Shown here: one piece after another, positions 51,590 to 61,159 of the stretch
How positions within the stretch are numbered: the stretch's first letter is position 1
How the letters are laid out: every line of letters starts with the position of its first letter
Source of the DNA: an uncultured Anaerolineae bacterium
GTDB taxonomy: Bacteria; Chloroflexota; Anaerolineae; J036; Brachytrichaceae
Direction of reading: 5' to 3'
Length of the DNA stretch: 64,000 nucleotides
Assembly: GCA_937927775.1 (NCBI GenBank)
Contig: CALBEF010000040.1
Span: forward strand, 20,957-84,956
Notes under the pieces: model-generated
Database searches by the model: none
Told to the model about the DNA's origin: nothing
Seen by the model: only the letters and a program-made list of their open reading frames with translations
Position numbers and translations under genes: made by a program

Positions 51590-52444
51590 ATGCAGGAAAC
51601 TTTCAGACCACTCGCATCACCGGACAAGCGCGTCGAGTTGTTCGCCATCGGCAATGAACTGCTGGTCGGGCAGGTGCTCGACACCAACACGCACTGGCTG
51701 ATCCGCTCGCTCACCGCGCTGGGCGCGCATGTCCGCCGCGCGCACATCCTGCGCGACGAATACGATGAGATCGCCGATGGCGTCGGCGCAGCTATTCGCC
51801 GCGCGCCGCGCCTCATCCTGACCACCGGCGGACTCGGCCCGACGGATGACGATTTGACTTTCCGCGCCATCGCCCGCATGTTGGATCTGCCGCTGGTCGA
51901 GGACCCGATCGCGCTGGACATGGTGCGCCGGCGCTATGAATATCTCGCCTCCATCCGCCCCAACTTCAGCGCCGAACTGAACGAGGCCCGTCGCAAGATG
52001 GCCCTGTTTCCGCAGGGCGGTCAGCCGCTTGCCAACCCCAGCGGGGCCGCGCCCGGCCTGGCGCTCGACATCAACAGCCAGACCACCCTGGTGTGCCTGC
52101 CCGGCGTGCCGGCGGAGATGAAGGACATCTTCAACACCTCGCTGCAGCCGGTGCTGGAGCGCACCATCGGCGCCGGCAGCTATATCGAACACACCCTTGT
52201 GCTTGACCGGGGCGATGAATCGCGCATCGCCGCCCTGCTTCAGCAGATTCAGGCTGCCCACCCCACCGTCTATGTCAAGTCGCGCGGACAGACGCTGGAG
52301 GATGGCGCTCATCTGACAGTGGTTTTGTCCCATGCCGGCAGCGATCCCCGCTTCATTCACCAGGAACTGACGGCCACTGAGCAGGAGGCCATTCACGCAT
52401 TGTCCAGCCTGGGCTACGCAGTGCTGCGGGTCATCGAAAGCTGA
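51590..52444 (+). CDS. CinA N-terminal-domain protein (MoCF/molybdopterin-binding fold)
   Basis: The 284-residue protein matches the N-terminal two-thirds of CinA. It shows VELFAIGNELLVGQVLDTNTHWL, TTGGLGPTDDDLTFRAIA, LFPQGGQPLANPSGAAPGL and CLPGVPAEMKDIF. It lacks the C-terminal nicotinamide-nucleotide deamidase domain found in competence-linked CinA. COG1058 stand-alone proteins of this kind can hydrolyse ADP-ribose-type pyrophosphates. ATG 51590 is preferred to a TTG at 51560. Confidence 0.9.
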   Translation: MQETFRPLASPDKRVELFAIGNELLVGQVLDTNTHWLIRSLTALGAHVRRAHILRDEYDEIADGVGAAIRRAPRLILTTGGLGPTDDDLTFRAIARMLDLPLVEDPIALDMVRRRYEYLASIRPNFSAELNEARRKMALFPQGGQPLANPSGAAPGLALDINSQTTLVCLPGVPAEMKDIFNTSLQPVLERTIGAGSYIEHTLVLDRGDESRIAALLQQIQAAHPTVYVKSRGQTLEDGAHLTVVLSHAGSDPRFIHQELTATEQEAIHALSSLGYAVLRVIES

Positions 52445-52503
52445 TCGCTCGTATGCTATAGTCGCTTCACCTGTTGCCCAGGCAAACGTGTTGAGTGTAA
52501 AGA

Positions 52504-53280
52504 ATGGCAATCGCATCACCTCCGGCAACCGTCCAAACTCCGGGCGAGGCGGTTGATCGTTTCCGTTTCGGCTGGCGCTATGTGCGCCGCGAGCTGCCCG
52601 ATGGCGAAGAAGTCTTCGAGCAGATTCCTCTGACCCTGCACGACGTTCACTATCCCCAGGAGGAAGACTTCATCGTGCACAGCGACGACCACGAGCGCAT
52701 GCGCGGCTATTTGTACGATGTTTTGAGCGCCAGGCTGGCTGATGATCCTTTCACGGTCGTGTTGACCGATGTGCGCGTCGCCTGGGCTGCGCCAGAAGTC
52801 AAGCCGCTGGGGCCGGATGTGATTGTGCTGACCGGCGTGCGCGCCCGGCGCAACTGGAGCACGTTTGATGTGGGCGAGGAAGGGGCGCAGCCGGCCCTTG
52901 TCATCGAGATCACCTCGCCGGAGACGCGCCGGATTGATGTGATTGACAAGGTCTATGAATATGAGACGGCGGGGGTGGCGCAATATGTGATTGTTGAATG
53001 CGCGCCGCGCGGAGAGCAGGTGCGCCACACCGTGCGCGGCTACCGCATGACAGACGCAGGCTATGCGCCGGCGCCAACGAATCCTCAAGGCTGGATTTGG
53101 CTGGACGCGCCCCGCCTGTGGATCGGGACGCGGGACGACGCAGTGCTGCTGTTCGATGAAAGCGGCCAGCCCATCGGCGACTATGTTCAAATCGACGCGC
53201 AACGCCGCATGGCTGAAGCGCGCGTAAGAGAGCTGGAGCAAGAGCTGGCGCGCCTGCGCGAACAACGCAACGCCGGCTGA
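52504..53280 (+). CDS. Uma2-family putative endonuclease (first copy)
   Basis: The 258-residue DUF820/Uma2 protein has a PD-(D/E)xK-like core: [45 protein letters not shown]. The C-terminal coiled tail ([21 protein letters not shown]) is typical of the family. Its cellular role is unknown. Uma2 genes are heavily expanded in cyanobacteria and Chloroflexota. It lies 34 bp upstream of sucC on the same strand. A second Uma2 gene lies immediately upstream of sucD. Confidence 0.88.
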   Translation: MAIASPPATVQTPGEAVDRFRFGWRYVRRELPDGEEVFEQIPLTLHDVHYPQEEDFIVHSDDHERMRGYLYDVLSARLADDPFTVVLTDVRVAWAAPEVKPLGPDVIVLTGVRARRNWSTFDVGEEGAQPALVIEITSPETRRIDVIDKVYEYETAGVAQYVIVECAPRGEQVRHTVRGYRMTDAGYAPAPTNPQGWIWLDAPRLWIGTRDDAVLLFDESGQPIGDYVQIDAQRRMAEARVRELEQELARLREQRNAG

Positions 53281-53314
53281 TCCCGCAATTCAAACACCTC
53301 GTTACAACCCGGCA

Positions 53315-54460
53315 ATGAAACTTCACGAATACCAATCCAAACAACTCTTTGGCAGGTTTGGCGTTCCCGTGCCGCAGGGCATCGTGGCCGAGACACCGCA
53401 GGCAGCGCGACAGGCGGCTGAGCAGATCGGGCTGCCGGTCGTTATCAAGGCGCAGGTGCTGGTCGGCGGGCGCGGCAAGGCCGGCGGCGTCAAAGTCGCC
53501 AGAACGCTCGACGAGGCCGAAGCCAGAGCGCGCGATATCCTGAATCTGAACATCAAGGGCCTGCCGGTGCGGCGCGTCCTTGTCGATCCGGCTGCCGACA
53601 TCCGCAACGAGATTTATCTGGGCATCGTCATCGACCGCGTCTCGCGGCGCGCGGTGATGATGACCAGCGCAGCCGGCGGCGTGGACATCGAGGAGGTCGC
53701 GGCGACAACGCCGGAGAAAATCGTGCGCGCGCCGATTGACCCGTTTGTGGGCCTGCCGGAATATCTCGCGCGGGATATTGCCGCGCAGATCGACCTGCCG
53801 CGCGCCTTGTGGCCCGACTTCGTGAAGATTGCGCGCGGTCTGGCTGCTGCTTTCGCGGCCAATGACGCTTCGCTGGCCGAGATCAACCCGCTGGCGATCG
53901 TGGGACAGGCCGGCGGCTCCTCAACCGCCCTGATGGCGCTCGACGGCAAGATGGTCATCGACGACAACGCTCTCTTCCGCCATCCCGATCTGGCCGCCAT
54001 GCGCGACCCGGATGAAGACTCCGAGGCCGAGAAGCAGGCGCGCGAGTCCGATCTGAGCTATATCTCGCTGGACGGCGAGATCGGCTGCATGGTCAATGGC
54101 GCCGGCCTGGCGATGGCGACAATGGACATCATTCAGTACTACGGCGGCCGGCCGGCCAACTTCCTCGATGTGGGCGGCGGCGCCAAAGCAGACAAGGTTG
54201 CGGCGGCGCTGCGCATCATCCTGAGCGATCCCAAAGTCAAGGCAGTGTTGTTCAACATCTTTGGCGGCATCACCCGCTGCGACGAAGTGGCGCGCGGTAT
54301 TGTCACGGCCCTGCAGGAAGTCAAGCCGCAGGTTCCGATGGTGGCGCGTCTTGTCGGCACCAACCAGGAAGAAGGCAACCGCATCCTGGCTGAGGCTCGC
54401 ATGGTCACAGCCGACAGCCTTGGCGAAGCGGCGCAGAAGGCCGTCGCGCTAAGCCGTTGA
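53315..54460 (+). CDS. sucC: Succinyl-CoA ligase (ADP/GDP-forming) beta subunit
   Basis: The 381-residue ATP-grasp subunit shows the motifs [72 protein letters not shown] and [14 protein letters not shown]. With SucD it makes succinate and ATP or GTP from succinyl-CoA in the TCA cycle. Its partner sucD is 6.7 kb downstream, beyond the his genes, instead of adjacent. The stop TGA runs straight into an R2 repeat array. Confidence 0.96.
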   Translation: MKLHEYQSKQLFGRFGVPVPQGIVAETPQAARQAAEQIGLPVVIKAQVLVGGRGKAGGVKVARTLDEAEARARDILNLNIKGLPVRRVLVDPAADIRNEIYLGIVIDRVSRRAVMMTSAAGGVDIEEVAATTPEKIVRAPIDPFVGLPEYLARDIAAQIDLPRALWPDFVKIARGLAAAFAANDASLAEINPLAIVGQAGGSSTALMALDGKMVIDDNALFRHPDLAAMRDPDEDSEAEKQARESDLSYISLDGEIGCMVNGAGLAMATMDIIQYYGGRPANFLDVGGGAKADKVAAALRIILSDPKVKAVLFNIFGGITRCDEVARGIVTALQEVKPQVPMVARLVGTNQEEGNRILAEARMVTADSLGEAAQKAVALSR

Positions 54461-54552
54461 ATGATTGGGTGATTGAGGGATTGAGTCATTGAGTCATTGA
54501 CCGAATGGCCAAATGGCCCAATGACTCAATGACCGAATGACCAAATGACTCG
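54460..54552. repeat. Octamer repeat array before hisG (family R2)
   Basis: The whole sucC-hisG spacer consists of 8-bp units, first as GATTGAGT/CATTGAGT and then inverted as ATGACTCA, ATGACCGA and ATGGCCCA. The two orientations can fold on each other around position 54510. The last unit, ATGACTCG, provides the hisG start codon. Confidence 0.85.
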
Positions 54553-55567
54553 CACAGACATCCGACTGGCGATTCCCTCCAAGGGCCGCCTGCAACTCTC
54601 GGCGCTGGAGTTTCTGGCGCGCTGTGGCTTTGATGTGCGGCAATCTGTCACGCGCAGCTATGTCGGCTCCATCAGCGCGCTGCCCGGCGTGACCGTGCTC
54701 TTTCAGCGCCCGCGCGACATCATCGTGAGCGTCGCCAACGGCGGGGTTGATTTCGGCATCACCGGCTACGATGTCATCGCCGACGCCAACGCGGCCGACA
54801 AAACCTGCGTCATCCACGATGCGCTGGGCTTCGGCAAATGCCGGCTGGTTGTCGCTGTGCCCGAAGTCTGGAGCGACGTGACGAGCATGGCGGCGCTGGC
54901 GGCCAAAGCGGTCGCTATGCCGCATCCCCTGCGCGTTGTGACCAAATACCACCACTTGACCGGCCAGTTTCTGCGCCGGCATGGCGTGCAGCCATATGCC
55001 CTGATCGACGCCGAAGGCTCGCTCGAGGTCGTGCCGGAGATCGGGTATGCCGACATCATCGTGGACATCGTCGAGACCGGCTCAACGTTGCAGCAAAACC
55101 GCCTGCGCGCCCTGAGCGACGGCGCGATCCTGGCCTCGCAGGCCAGCCTGGTCGCCAATCGCGCCTCGCTCCGGCGGCCCGAAGTGATGCAGACTGCCAT
55201 CACCCTGCTGGAGTATTTCGAGGCGCATTTGCGCGCAGAGGGCCAGGTGATGGTGTTTGCCAATATGCGCGGCGCGTCGGCCGAAGATGTGGCGCGCAAA
55301 CTGCACCGGCAAACTACGCTGGGGGGCTTGCAGGGGCCAACCGTGTCGCCGGTGTATCCGCCGCCTGATGCCGCCGCGCGGGCCGGCGAGGGCAACTGGT
55401 TCGCCGTCAACCTGGTCGTGCGGCGCAGCGAACTCACCGACGCTATCCAGCAACTGCGCAGCATCGGCGGGAGCGGCGTTGTCGTCACGCCGGTCACGTA
55501 CATCTTTGAAGAGCAGCCCGATCGCGTGCGCGCCCTGAAGGCGCTGGCCGACGATCACCCCGCGTGA
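54545..55567 (+). CDS. hisG: ATP phosphoribosyltransferase
   Basis: HisG catalyses the first step of histidine synthesis (ATP plus PRPP). The 340-residue protein is the long, self-regulated form. The catalytic part carries LAIPSKGRL, RPRDIIVSVANGGVDFGITGYDV and the PRPP loop DIIVDIVETGSTLQQNRL. A C-terminal ACT-like domain (VNLVVRRSELTDAIQQLRSIGGSGVVVTPVTYIFEE) binds histidine for feedback inhibition. No hisZ is needed. The start codon ATGACTCGC is the final unit of the octamer array. Confidence 0.95.
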   Translation: MTRTDIRLAIPSKGRLQLSALEFLARCGFDVRQSVTRSYVGSISALPGVTVLFQRPRDIIVSVANGGVDFGITGYDVIADANAADKTCVIHDALGFGKCRLVVAVPEVWSDVTSMAALAAKAVAMPHPLRVVTKYHHLTGQFLRRHGVQPYALIDAEGSLEVVPEIGYADIIVDIVETGSTLQQNRLRALSDGAILASQASLVANRASLRRPEVMQTAITLLEYFEAHLRAEGQVMVFANMRGASAEDVARKLHRQTTLGGLQGPTVSPVYPPPDAAARAGEGNWFAVNLVVRRSELTDAIQQLRSIGGSGVVVTPVTYIFEEQPDRVRALKALADDHPA

Positions 55568-55569
55568 TG

Positions 55570-55597
55570 CAATACGCAACACGGAATACGCAGTACT
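55570..55597. repeat. Heptamer repeat array before hisC (family R1)
   Basis: Four units, CAATACG, CAACACG, GAATACG and CAGTACT, lie between hisG and hisC. They are the same family as the array before trmD. Confidence 0.8.
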
Positions 55598-55617
55598 CAG
55601 CGCGCGCCCCGACCTCG

Positions 55618-56763
55618 ATGGACATCGAATCCTTCATCTCCCCGCACCTGCGCCAGATGCAGCCCTACACGCCGATCGTGCCCTTTGAGGTGCTGTCGAA
55701 GCAGTTGGGGCGCGATCCGTCCGAGATCGTCAAGCTCGACGCGAACGAGAATCTGTATGGCCCGTCGCCGCGCGCGCTGGAAGCCATCGCGCGTTGTGGC
55801 GCGCTGCACATCTACCCCGACCCGGATCAGACGGCGCTGCGCGAGGCGATTGCGGACTACATCAACCTGCCGGCGGCGCATATCCTGTGCGGCGCGGGGG
55901 CCGATGAGATCATCGACATTGTGGGGCGCGCGTTCGTCCAACCCGGCGACGCGATCCTTGACCTGCCACCGACGTTTGGCATGTATCGCTTCGAGAGCGA
56001 CATTGTCAACGCGCGCTATGTGGCCGTCCCGCGCCGGCCCGACTTCTCGCTCGACCTGGATGCCATCCGCGAAGCTGTCCTGAACTCGAACGCAAAGGGT
56101 CACACACTGAAGCTGCTCTTCATTGCCAACCCCAACAACCCGGACGGCTCGCTTGTGAGCGACGACGACCTGCGCCGGCTGCTCGAACTGCCGGCGCTGA
56201 TCGCGCTGGACGAGGCGTACATCGACTTCAGCGATCATCCCGGCCACGCCGGCTGGGTGCGCGACTACGACAACCTGGTGGTGCTGAGGACGTTCAGCAA
56301 GCTGGCCGGCCTGGCCGGCCTGCGCGTCGGCTATGGCGTGTTCTCGCCCAGGATCATCCAGCATCTGTGGAAGATCAAGCAACCCTACACGCCCAGCGTC
56401 GCAGCCAGCGTGGCAGCCATCGCGGCCTTGAGCGACCGCGACTATCTGCGCGACACTGTGCGGCGCATTGTGGCCGAGCGGGAGCGGTTGCGCGCGTCGC
56501 TCCAGGAACTGGGCTGGCTGCGCGTCTATCCCAGCCAGACGAATTTCCTGTTGTGTCGCATCGACACGGCGCAGGCCCCCGGCGCGTTGCGCGCCTCCGG
56601 AGCGCCGCCGGGCAAGCAGCTCAAGCTGGCGTTGCAACAGTACGGCATCCTGGTGCGCTATTTTGACAAGGATGGCCTGCGCGATTGCGTGCGCGTCAGC
56701 GTGGGCAGGCCGGAACACACCGACGCGCTGATGGCGGCGTTGCATGAGATGGCGGGTTGGTAA
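55618..56763 (+). CDS. hisC: Histidinol-phosphate aminotransferase
   Basis: The 381-residue class II PLP aminotransferase shows VKLDANENLYGPSP, IYPDPDQTALREAIADY, NPNNPDGSLVSDDDL, DEAYIDFSD and the PLP-lysine motif RTFSKLAGLAGLRVGYGV. It transfers an amino group from glutamate to imidazole-acetol phosphate. The M at 55618 starts the conserved N-terminus, and the ORF start at 55564 would translate the R1 repeat. It is followed by the R6 array and hisB. Confidence 0.95.
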   Translation: MDIESFISPHLRQMQPYTPIVPFEVLSKQLGRDPSEIVKLDANENLYGPSPRALEAIARCGALHIYPDPDQTALREAIADYINLPAAHILCGAGADEIIDIVGRAFVQPGDAILDLPPTFGMYRFESDIVNARYVAVPRRPDFSLDLDAIREAVLNSNAKGHTLKLLFIANPNNPDGSLVSDDDLRRLLELPALIALDEAYIDFSDHPGHAGWVRDYDNLVVLRTFSKLAGLAGLRVGYGVFSPRIIQHLWKIKQPYTPSVAASVAAIAALSDRDYLRDTVRRIVAERERLRASLQELGWLRVYPSQTNFLLCRIDTAQAPGALRASGAPPGKQLKLALQQYGILVRYFDKDGLRDCVRVSVGRPEHTDALMAALHEMAGW

Positions 56764-56809
56764 GGTTCGTAAGGTTGATAAGGTGGGCAAGGTTGAGTGA
56801 GGTGGCAGG
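56761..56809. repeat. Nonamer repeat array before hisB (family R6)
   Basis: Five 9-bp units (AAGGTTCGT, AAGGTTGAT, AAGGTGGGC, AAGGTTGAG, TGAGGTGGC) occupy the hisC-hisB spacer and end directly at the GTG start of hisB. Confidence 0.85.
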
Positions 56810-57406
56810 GTGAGTGGAAAGGCGCGCGCGGCGGAAATCCATCGGGTGACGCGCGAGACGGATGTGCTGGCGCGATTGAACCTGGACGGCAGCGGGCACG
56901 CTGAGATTGACACGGGCATCGGCTTCTTCGATCACATGCTGCATCACGTGGCCCATCACGGCCTGTTCGATCTGACGGTCAAGGCCAGCGGCGATTTGCA
57001 CATCGACGCGCATCACACCGTGGAGGATGTGGCGATTGCGCTGGGTCAGGCGCTTGATTGCGCGCTGGGTGATCGGGCCGGCATCGTCCGCATGGCCGAC
57101 GCGTGGGTGACGATGGACGAGGCGCTGGCGCAGGTGATCGTCGATTTGAGCGGCCGGCCCTACGCCGTGTTCAGCGGCGAATTTGCCGGCCCGTCAGTCG
57201 GCGGGCTGAGCGTGTCCCTTATTCCGCATGTCCTGGAATCACTGGCCGCGCATGGCCGCATGAACCTGCACACCCGCATCCTGTATGGGCGCGACGATCA
57301 TCACAAGGCCGAAGCCATCTTCAAGGCGCTTGGCCGTGCGCTGGATATAGCGACGGCGATTGACCCGCGCCGGCTGGGTGTGCCCTCCACCAAAGGGGTG
57401 CTGTAG
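56810..57406 (+). CDS. hisB: Imidazoleglycerol-phosphate dehydratase
   Basis: The 198-residue monofunctional HisB is a manganese enzyme with its duplicated metal motifs [34 protein letters not shown] and HDDHHK-type [19 protein letters not shown]. It lacks the N-terminal histidinol phosphatase domain of enteric HisB, so a separate phosphatase is needed. It starts at GTG 56810 with GGCAGG overlapping just upstream. Confidence 0.96.
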   Translation: MSGKARAAEIHRVTRETDVLARLNLDGSGHAEIDTGIGFFDHMLHHVAHHGLFDLTVKASGDLHIDAHHTVEDVAIALGQALDCALGDRAGIVRMADAWVTMDEALAQVIVDLSGRPYAVFSGEFAGPSVGGLSVSLIPHVLESLAAHGRMNLHTRILYGRDDHHKAEAIFKALGRALDIATAIDPRRLGVPSTKGVL

Positions 57407-57407
57407 C

Positions 57408-57508
57408 GCGTATTGCGTATTGCGTATTGCGTATTGGGCACAGCATCGACACCCAATCGTCAATCGTCAATCGTCAATCGTCAATCCAAAATCCAAAATC
57501 CAAAATCG
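57408..57508. repeat. Three different heptamer arrays in series before hisH (R1, R3, R4)
   Basis: The hisB-hisH spacer contains four GCGTATT units (inverted R1, 57408-57437), four to five CAATCGT units (R3, 57454-57486) and three ATCCAAA units (R4, 57485-57508). They are followed at once by the hisH ATG. There is no recognisable Shine-Dalgarno sequence. Confidence 0.9.
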
Positions 57509-57510
57509 AT

Positions 57511-58134
57511 ATGGTGGTTGCTGTGGTGGACTACGGCGCGGGCAATCTGCGCAACGTGTGCAAGGCGCTCGAACACGTGGGCGCGAGTGTCACGCTGACG
57601 AGCGACCCGCGCGCACTTGAGCAGGCCGGCAGGATCGTGCTGCCGGGCGTGGGCGCTTTCGCCGACTGCCTGCACGGGCTGCAATCGCGCGGCCTGTTCG
57701 AGCCGTTGCGCGATCTGGCGCTGGCCGGCAAGCCGCTGCTGGGCATCTGTGTCGGCATGCAACTGTTGATGAGCGTGGGCGAGGAAATGGGCGAGTGGCC
57801 GGGGCTTGATTTGATTCCGGGCCGTGTGGCGCGCTTCCAGTTCCAGGACACGCCCTCACACCAGCGCCTGAAAGTGCCGCACATTGGCTGGAACCAGATC
57901 ATTCCCAAACAGGATCATCCGCTGATCGCCGGCGTCAAGCCGGGCAGCTATGCCTACTTCGTCCACTCGTTCCACCCGCTGGTCAGCGATCCAACCCATG
58001 CAGTCGCGGTAACGGACTATGGCTACGAATTCCCGTCTGTTATCGCGCGCGACAACGTGTGGGGGATACAATTCCACCCGGAGAAGAGCCAGGACACGGG
58101 GCTGGCGATGCTGGAGAACTTCGTCCGATTTTAA
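57511..58134 (+). CDS. hisH: Imidazole glycerol phosphate synthase, glutaminase subunit
   Basis: The 207-residue class I glutamine amidotransferase has the nucleophile Cys in LLGICVGMQLLM and the His-Glu pair in IQFHPEKSQ. It supplies ammonia to HisF. The N-terminus VVAVVDYGAGNLRNV fixes the start at ATG 57511, and the longer ORF reads through tandem repeats. No ribosome binding site is visible because the R4 array abuts the start. Confidence 0.95.
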   Translation: MVVAVVDYGAGNLRNVCKALEHVGASVTLTSDPRALEQAGRIVLPGVGAFADCLHGLQSRGLFEPLRDLALAGKPLLGICVGMQLLMSVGEEMGEWPGLDLIPGRVARFQFQDTPSHQRLKVPHIGWNQIIPKQDHPLIAGVKPGSYAYFVHSFHPLVSDPTHAVAVTDYGYEFPSVIARDNVWGIQFHPEKSQDTGLAMLENFVRF

Positions 58135-58152
58135 ATTTTGGATTTTGGATTG
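58132..58152. repeat. Heptamer repeat after hisH (family R4, inverted)
   Basis: About three TTTTGGA units overlap the hisH stop (TAA) and extend into the hisH-hisA spacer. Confidence 0.75.
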
Positions 58153-58193
58153 GCAGCGCGAACAGGTCGCAAATTCAAATTCCGGGGCGGGCT

Positions 58194-58940
58194 ATGTTTA
58201 CGATTTATCCTGCGATTGATCTGCGAAACGGAATGGTCGTGCGCCTGCGGCAGGGCGACCCGGCTCAGCAAACCACCTACTCCGAAGATCCGCTCGCCAC
58301 GGCCAGACGGTGGGTCAACGACGGCGCAGCGTGGCTGCACATCGTCAATCTGGATGGCGCGTTTGGCGACGCGGCAGCAGCGCGCGCCAATCGCCGGGCG
58401 CTGGCAGCGATTGCCACAAGCCTGAAAGCCAGTCTTCAGTTCGGCGGCGGGCTGCGCAGCGTCGAAGATGTGAAGGCGGCCTTTGACGCCGGCGTCAACC
58501 GGATTGTGATCGGCACGGCGGCAGTGGAGGACCCGCGCCTGGTTGCCGAAACGCTTGCGCTCTACGGCCCCGATCGCGTTGTGGTGGGCCTCGACTCGCG
58601 TGACGGCATGATCGTCACGCGCGGCTGGAAAACCGAGACGCCCATCAGCGCCGTGGAACTGGGCCAGCGCATGAGAGAGATGGGCGTGATCCACGCGCTG
58701 TACACCGAGGTGGGCCGCGATGGCATGCTCACCGGGCCGGCTGTGGAGTTGACCGCTGCCCTGGCCCAGTTGACCGGCCTGACCGTGATCGCCTCCGGCG
58801 GTGTGCGCCATCTGGACGACGTCAAGGAGATCATGGCCTACGCGAGCAGAGGCGTGGCCGGCGTGGTCGTCGGTCGCTCGCTGTACGAGGGCACGCTGTC
58901 GCTCAAGGAAGCGATCGCATTGTCCCGATCCATCGTTTAA
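58194..58940 (+). CDS. hisA: Phosphoribosylformimino-AICAR-phosphate isomerase
   Basis: The 248-residue beta/alpha-barrel protein begins [17 protein letters not shown], with the catalytic Asp in AIDLRNG. It has the phosphate-binding half-barrel motifs LQFGGGLRS and [12 protein letters not shown]. It isomerises ProFAR to PRFAR. GGGGCGGGC just upstream is a weak ribosome binding site. The start is four codons after repeat-derived spacer. Confidence 0.95.
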   Translation: MFTIYPAIDLRNGMVVRLRQGDPAQQTTYSEDPLATARRWVNDGAAWLHIVNLDGAFGDAAAARANRRALAAIATSLKASLQFGGGLRSVEDVKAAFDAGVNRIVIGTAAVEDPRLVAETLALYGPDRVVVGLDSRDGMIVTRGWKTETPISAVELGQRMREMGVIHALYTEVGRDGMLTGPAVELTAALAQLTGLTVIASGGVRHLDDVKEIMAYASRGVAGVVVGRSLYEGTLSLKEAIALSRSIV

Positions 58941-58982
58941 CTGTTGCCGGCCCGGCGCGCTGAGCCAGTAGCGCCATCACAC

Positions 58983-59801
58983 ATGCTTGCCAAACGCATC
59001 ATCCCCTGTTTCGACGTGGCCAATGGCCGGGTGGTCAAAGGCGTGCACTTCGTCAATCTGCGCGACGCCGGCGATCCCGTTGAGCAGGCGCGCGTGTACA
59101 ACGACGAGCGCGCCGACGAACTGGTGTTCCTCGACATCATGGCCTCACACGAAAACCGGGGCACGACGATCGAGATGGCCCGCCGCGTGGCCGATGAGGT
59201 GTTCATCCCGTTCACCATCGGCGGCGGCGTGCGCGCGCCGGAGGATTTCCGCGAATTGCTGCTGGCCGGCGCGGACAAGGTCAGCATTAACAGCGCGGCG
59301 GTGCGCAACCCGAACCTCATCCGCGAGGCGGCCTGGCGCTTTGGCGCGCAGTGCGTGGTGGTGGCCATCGACGCCCGGCGCGTCACACCCGCGGAACGGC
59401 TGGAGGGGCTGGAGCCGGCCCCTGTCCCCAGCGCAAAATTCCATCCTGGCGAGTCCCTCTGGCGCGTTTACCTGAACGGCGGGCGCGTGCCGACTGATCT
59501 CGACGCGGTGGCCTGGGCGATCGAGGCCGAGCGACTGGGCGCCGGCGAGATTCTGCTGACCAGCATGGACACCGACGGCACACAGGATGGCTATGACCTG
59601 CCCTTGTTGCGCGCGATCAGCAGCGCCGTGAGCATTCCGGTCATTGCCTCCGGCGGCGCCGGCAAACTGGAGCATTTCTACGACGCTATCGAAGCCGGCG
59701 CCAGCGCGGTGCTGGCTGCCTCTGTGTTCCACTACAAGACCTTTCGCGTGGGCGAGGTGAAACAGTATCTGGCCGGCCGAGGCGTGCCGGTGAGGATGTG
59801 A
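58983..59801 (+). CDS. hisF: Imidazole glycerol phosphate synthase, cyclase subunit
   Basis: The 272-residue beta/alpha-barrel protein starts [23 protein letters not shown], where the Asp is catalytic. It also has [23 protein letters not shown], the second catalytic Asp in [15 protein letters not shown], and [13 protein letters not shown]. It is about 15 residues longer than typical HisF because of an insertion around [20 protein letters not shown]. With HisH it forms IGP and AICAR from PRFAR. hisIE follows after 6 bp. Confidence 0.96.
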   Translation: MLAKRIIPCFDVANGRVVKGVHFVNLRDAGDPVEQARVYNDERADELVFLDIMASHENRGTTIEMARRVADEVFIPFTIGGGVRAPEDFRELLLAGADKVSINSAAVRNPNLIREAAWRFGAQCVVVAIDARRVTPAERLEGLEPAPVPSAKFHPGESLWRVYLNGGRVPTDLDAVAWAIEAERLGAGEILLTSMDTDGTQDGYDLPLLRAISSAVSIPVIASGGAGKLEHFYDAIEAGASAVLAASVFHYKTFRVGEVKQYLAGRGVPVRM

Positions 59802-59807
59802 ACAGGC

Positions 59808-60443
59808 ATGGGACTGGAACTGCGCTTTGATTCAAACGGCCTGATTCCGGCCATCATCCAGGATGCCATCACCGGCCGTGTGCTGATGCTGGGCTGGATG
59901 AACGCCGAGTCGTTGCAGCGCACGCGCGACACCGGCGAGGTGTGGTTTTGGTCGCGCAGCCGGCAGGAGCTGTGGCGCAAGGGGGCGACCAGCGGCAACG
60001 TGTTGCGCCTGCGCGAGCTGCGCGTCGATTGCGACGCCGACTGCATTCTGGTGCGCGCCGAGCCGGCCGGCCCCACCTGCCACACCGGGCGCGAGAGCTG
60101 CTTCTGGCAGGGCATGGATGGCGCTGTCATCGAAGACCCGCCGCGCGCCGGCTTTCTCGATGCGCTGGACGCCGTCATCCAGCAGCGCCGCAACGCCGCG
60201 CCGGATGCAAGCTATACGGCGCGTCTGTTCGCCAAAGGCCGCTTCAAGATCGCCCAGAAGGTGGGCGAAGAGGGACTGGAGACGGCCATGGCCGGCGTGG
60301 CGCAGGATGATGACCGGCTGACCGATGAAGCCGCGGACCTGCTGTATCATCTGCTCGTGTTGTTGAATGAGCGAGGCGTGCCGATGCGCGATGTGCTGGA
60401 GCGACTGGCAGGCCGGCATCGGCGACAGGCCGAGAACCCATGA
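59808..60443 (+). CDS. hisIE: Bifunctional phosphoribosyl-AMP cyclohydrolase / phosphoribosyl-ATP pyrophosphatase
   Basis: The 211-residue fusion has an N-terminal HisI domain ([27 protein letters not shown], zinc Cys in DCDADC and CHTGRESCF). The C-terminal HisE domain contains [22 protein letters not shown] and [14 protein letters not shown]. It performs steps 2 and 3 of histidine synthesis. The TGA overlaps the ATG of the second Uma2 gene by 4 bp. hisD and a histidinol-phosphatase are not in the window. Confidence 0.96.
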   Translation: MGLELRFDSNGLIPAIIQDAITGRVLMLGWMNAESLQRTRDTGEVWFWSRSRQELWRKGATSGNVLRLRELRVDCDADCILVRAEPAGPTCHTGRESCFWQGMDGAVIEDPPRAGFLDALDAVIQQRRNAAPDASYTARLFAKGRFKIAQKVGEEGLETAMAGVAQDDDRLTDEAADLLYHLLVLLNERGVPMRDVLERLAGRHRRQAENP

Positions 60444-61153
60444 GTGAGCGTGTGCTGACATCCAACTCGCGGCCCCCCGGCGACTGGGCGGGCGAGTCTG
60501 ACTTCCCCCAGCCACAACCTGCGAGCTATGAGGAATACCTATCTCTGTCTGCCGAGGGCCGGCTGATCGAATGGGCCAACGGCCACATCATCTACCACAT
60601 GCCGCCCACGACCCTGCATCAACTCATTGCCGACTATCTTGGCCTGTTGCTCAACCTGTTTGCCGAATTCTTTAACCAGGGGCGCGTAATCAGCGCAGCC
60701 TTTGAAATGAAATGCCGGCCCGGCGGCCCATCGCGCGAGCCTGACCTGATTTACGTGTCAAATGCGCATCTGGGCCGGCTGGATGACCAGCGATTGAACG
60801 GGCCGGCGGATCTGGCCGTCGAAGTCGTGTCGGAAGACAGCGTCACACGCGACTACGATGAAAAGTATGTCGAATACGAGGAATGTGGCGTGTCCGAATA
60901 CTGGTTGATCGACCCGCGGCCGCGCCGCCAGCGGGCGCTGTTCTATCAGTTGGACGAAAACGGCAAGTATGATCTCGTCAAGCCGATCGAGGGCGTCTAC
61001 AGGTCGCGGGCGGCGCAGGGCTTCTGGCTAAAAGTGGACTGGATCTGGCAAAGGCCCGACCCGCAATTGACCTTTGCCGAGATTGCCGGCTTTCCGCGCG
61101 AAGTCGTCGCCTTCTTAAAAGCGCAAAAACAAAGAGGACTGGAGCAACGCTGA
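60440..61153 (+). CDS. Uma2-family putative endonuclease (second copy)
   Basis: The 237-residue DUF820/Uma2 protein has the PD-(D/E)xK-like core [52 protein letters not shown]. It is not closely similar to the first copy, and its N-terminus ([21 protein letters not shown]) is the commoner form. It overlaps hisIE by 4 bp (ATGA) and ends 6 bp before sucD, so it is translated as part of the operon. Its function is unknown. Confidence 0.88.
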   Translation: MSERVLTSNSRPPGDWAGESDFPQPQPASYEEYLSLSAEGRLIEWANGHIIYHMPPTTLHQLIADYLGLLLNLFAEFFNQGRVISAAFEMKCRPGGPSREPDLIYVSNAHLGRLDDQRLNGPADLAVEVVSEDSVTRDYDEKYVEYEECGVSEYWLIDPRPRRQRALFYQLDENGKYDLVKPIEGVYRSRAAQGFWLKVDWIWQRPDPQLTFAEIAGFPREVVAFLKAQKQRGLEQR

Positions 61154-61159
61154 AAAGAC

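Noticed and set aside
54460-54552. TGAGTCA-like palindromes as regulator operators
   Set aside because: They are part of a continuous 8-bp tandem array, so individual palindromes are explained by the repeat unit.
55597-56919. 440-aa minus-strand ORF
   Set aside because: It is antisense to hisC, which is well supported.
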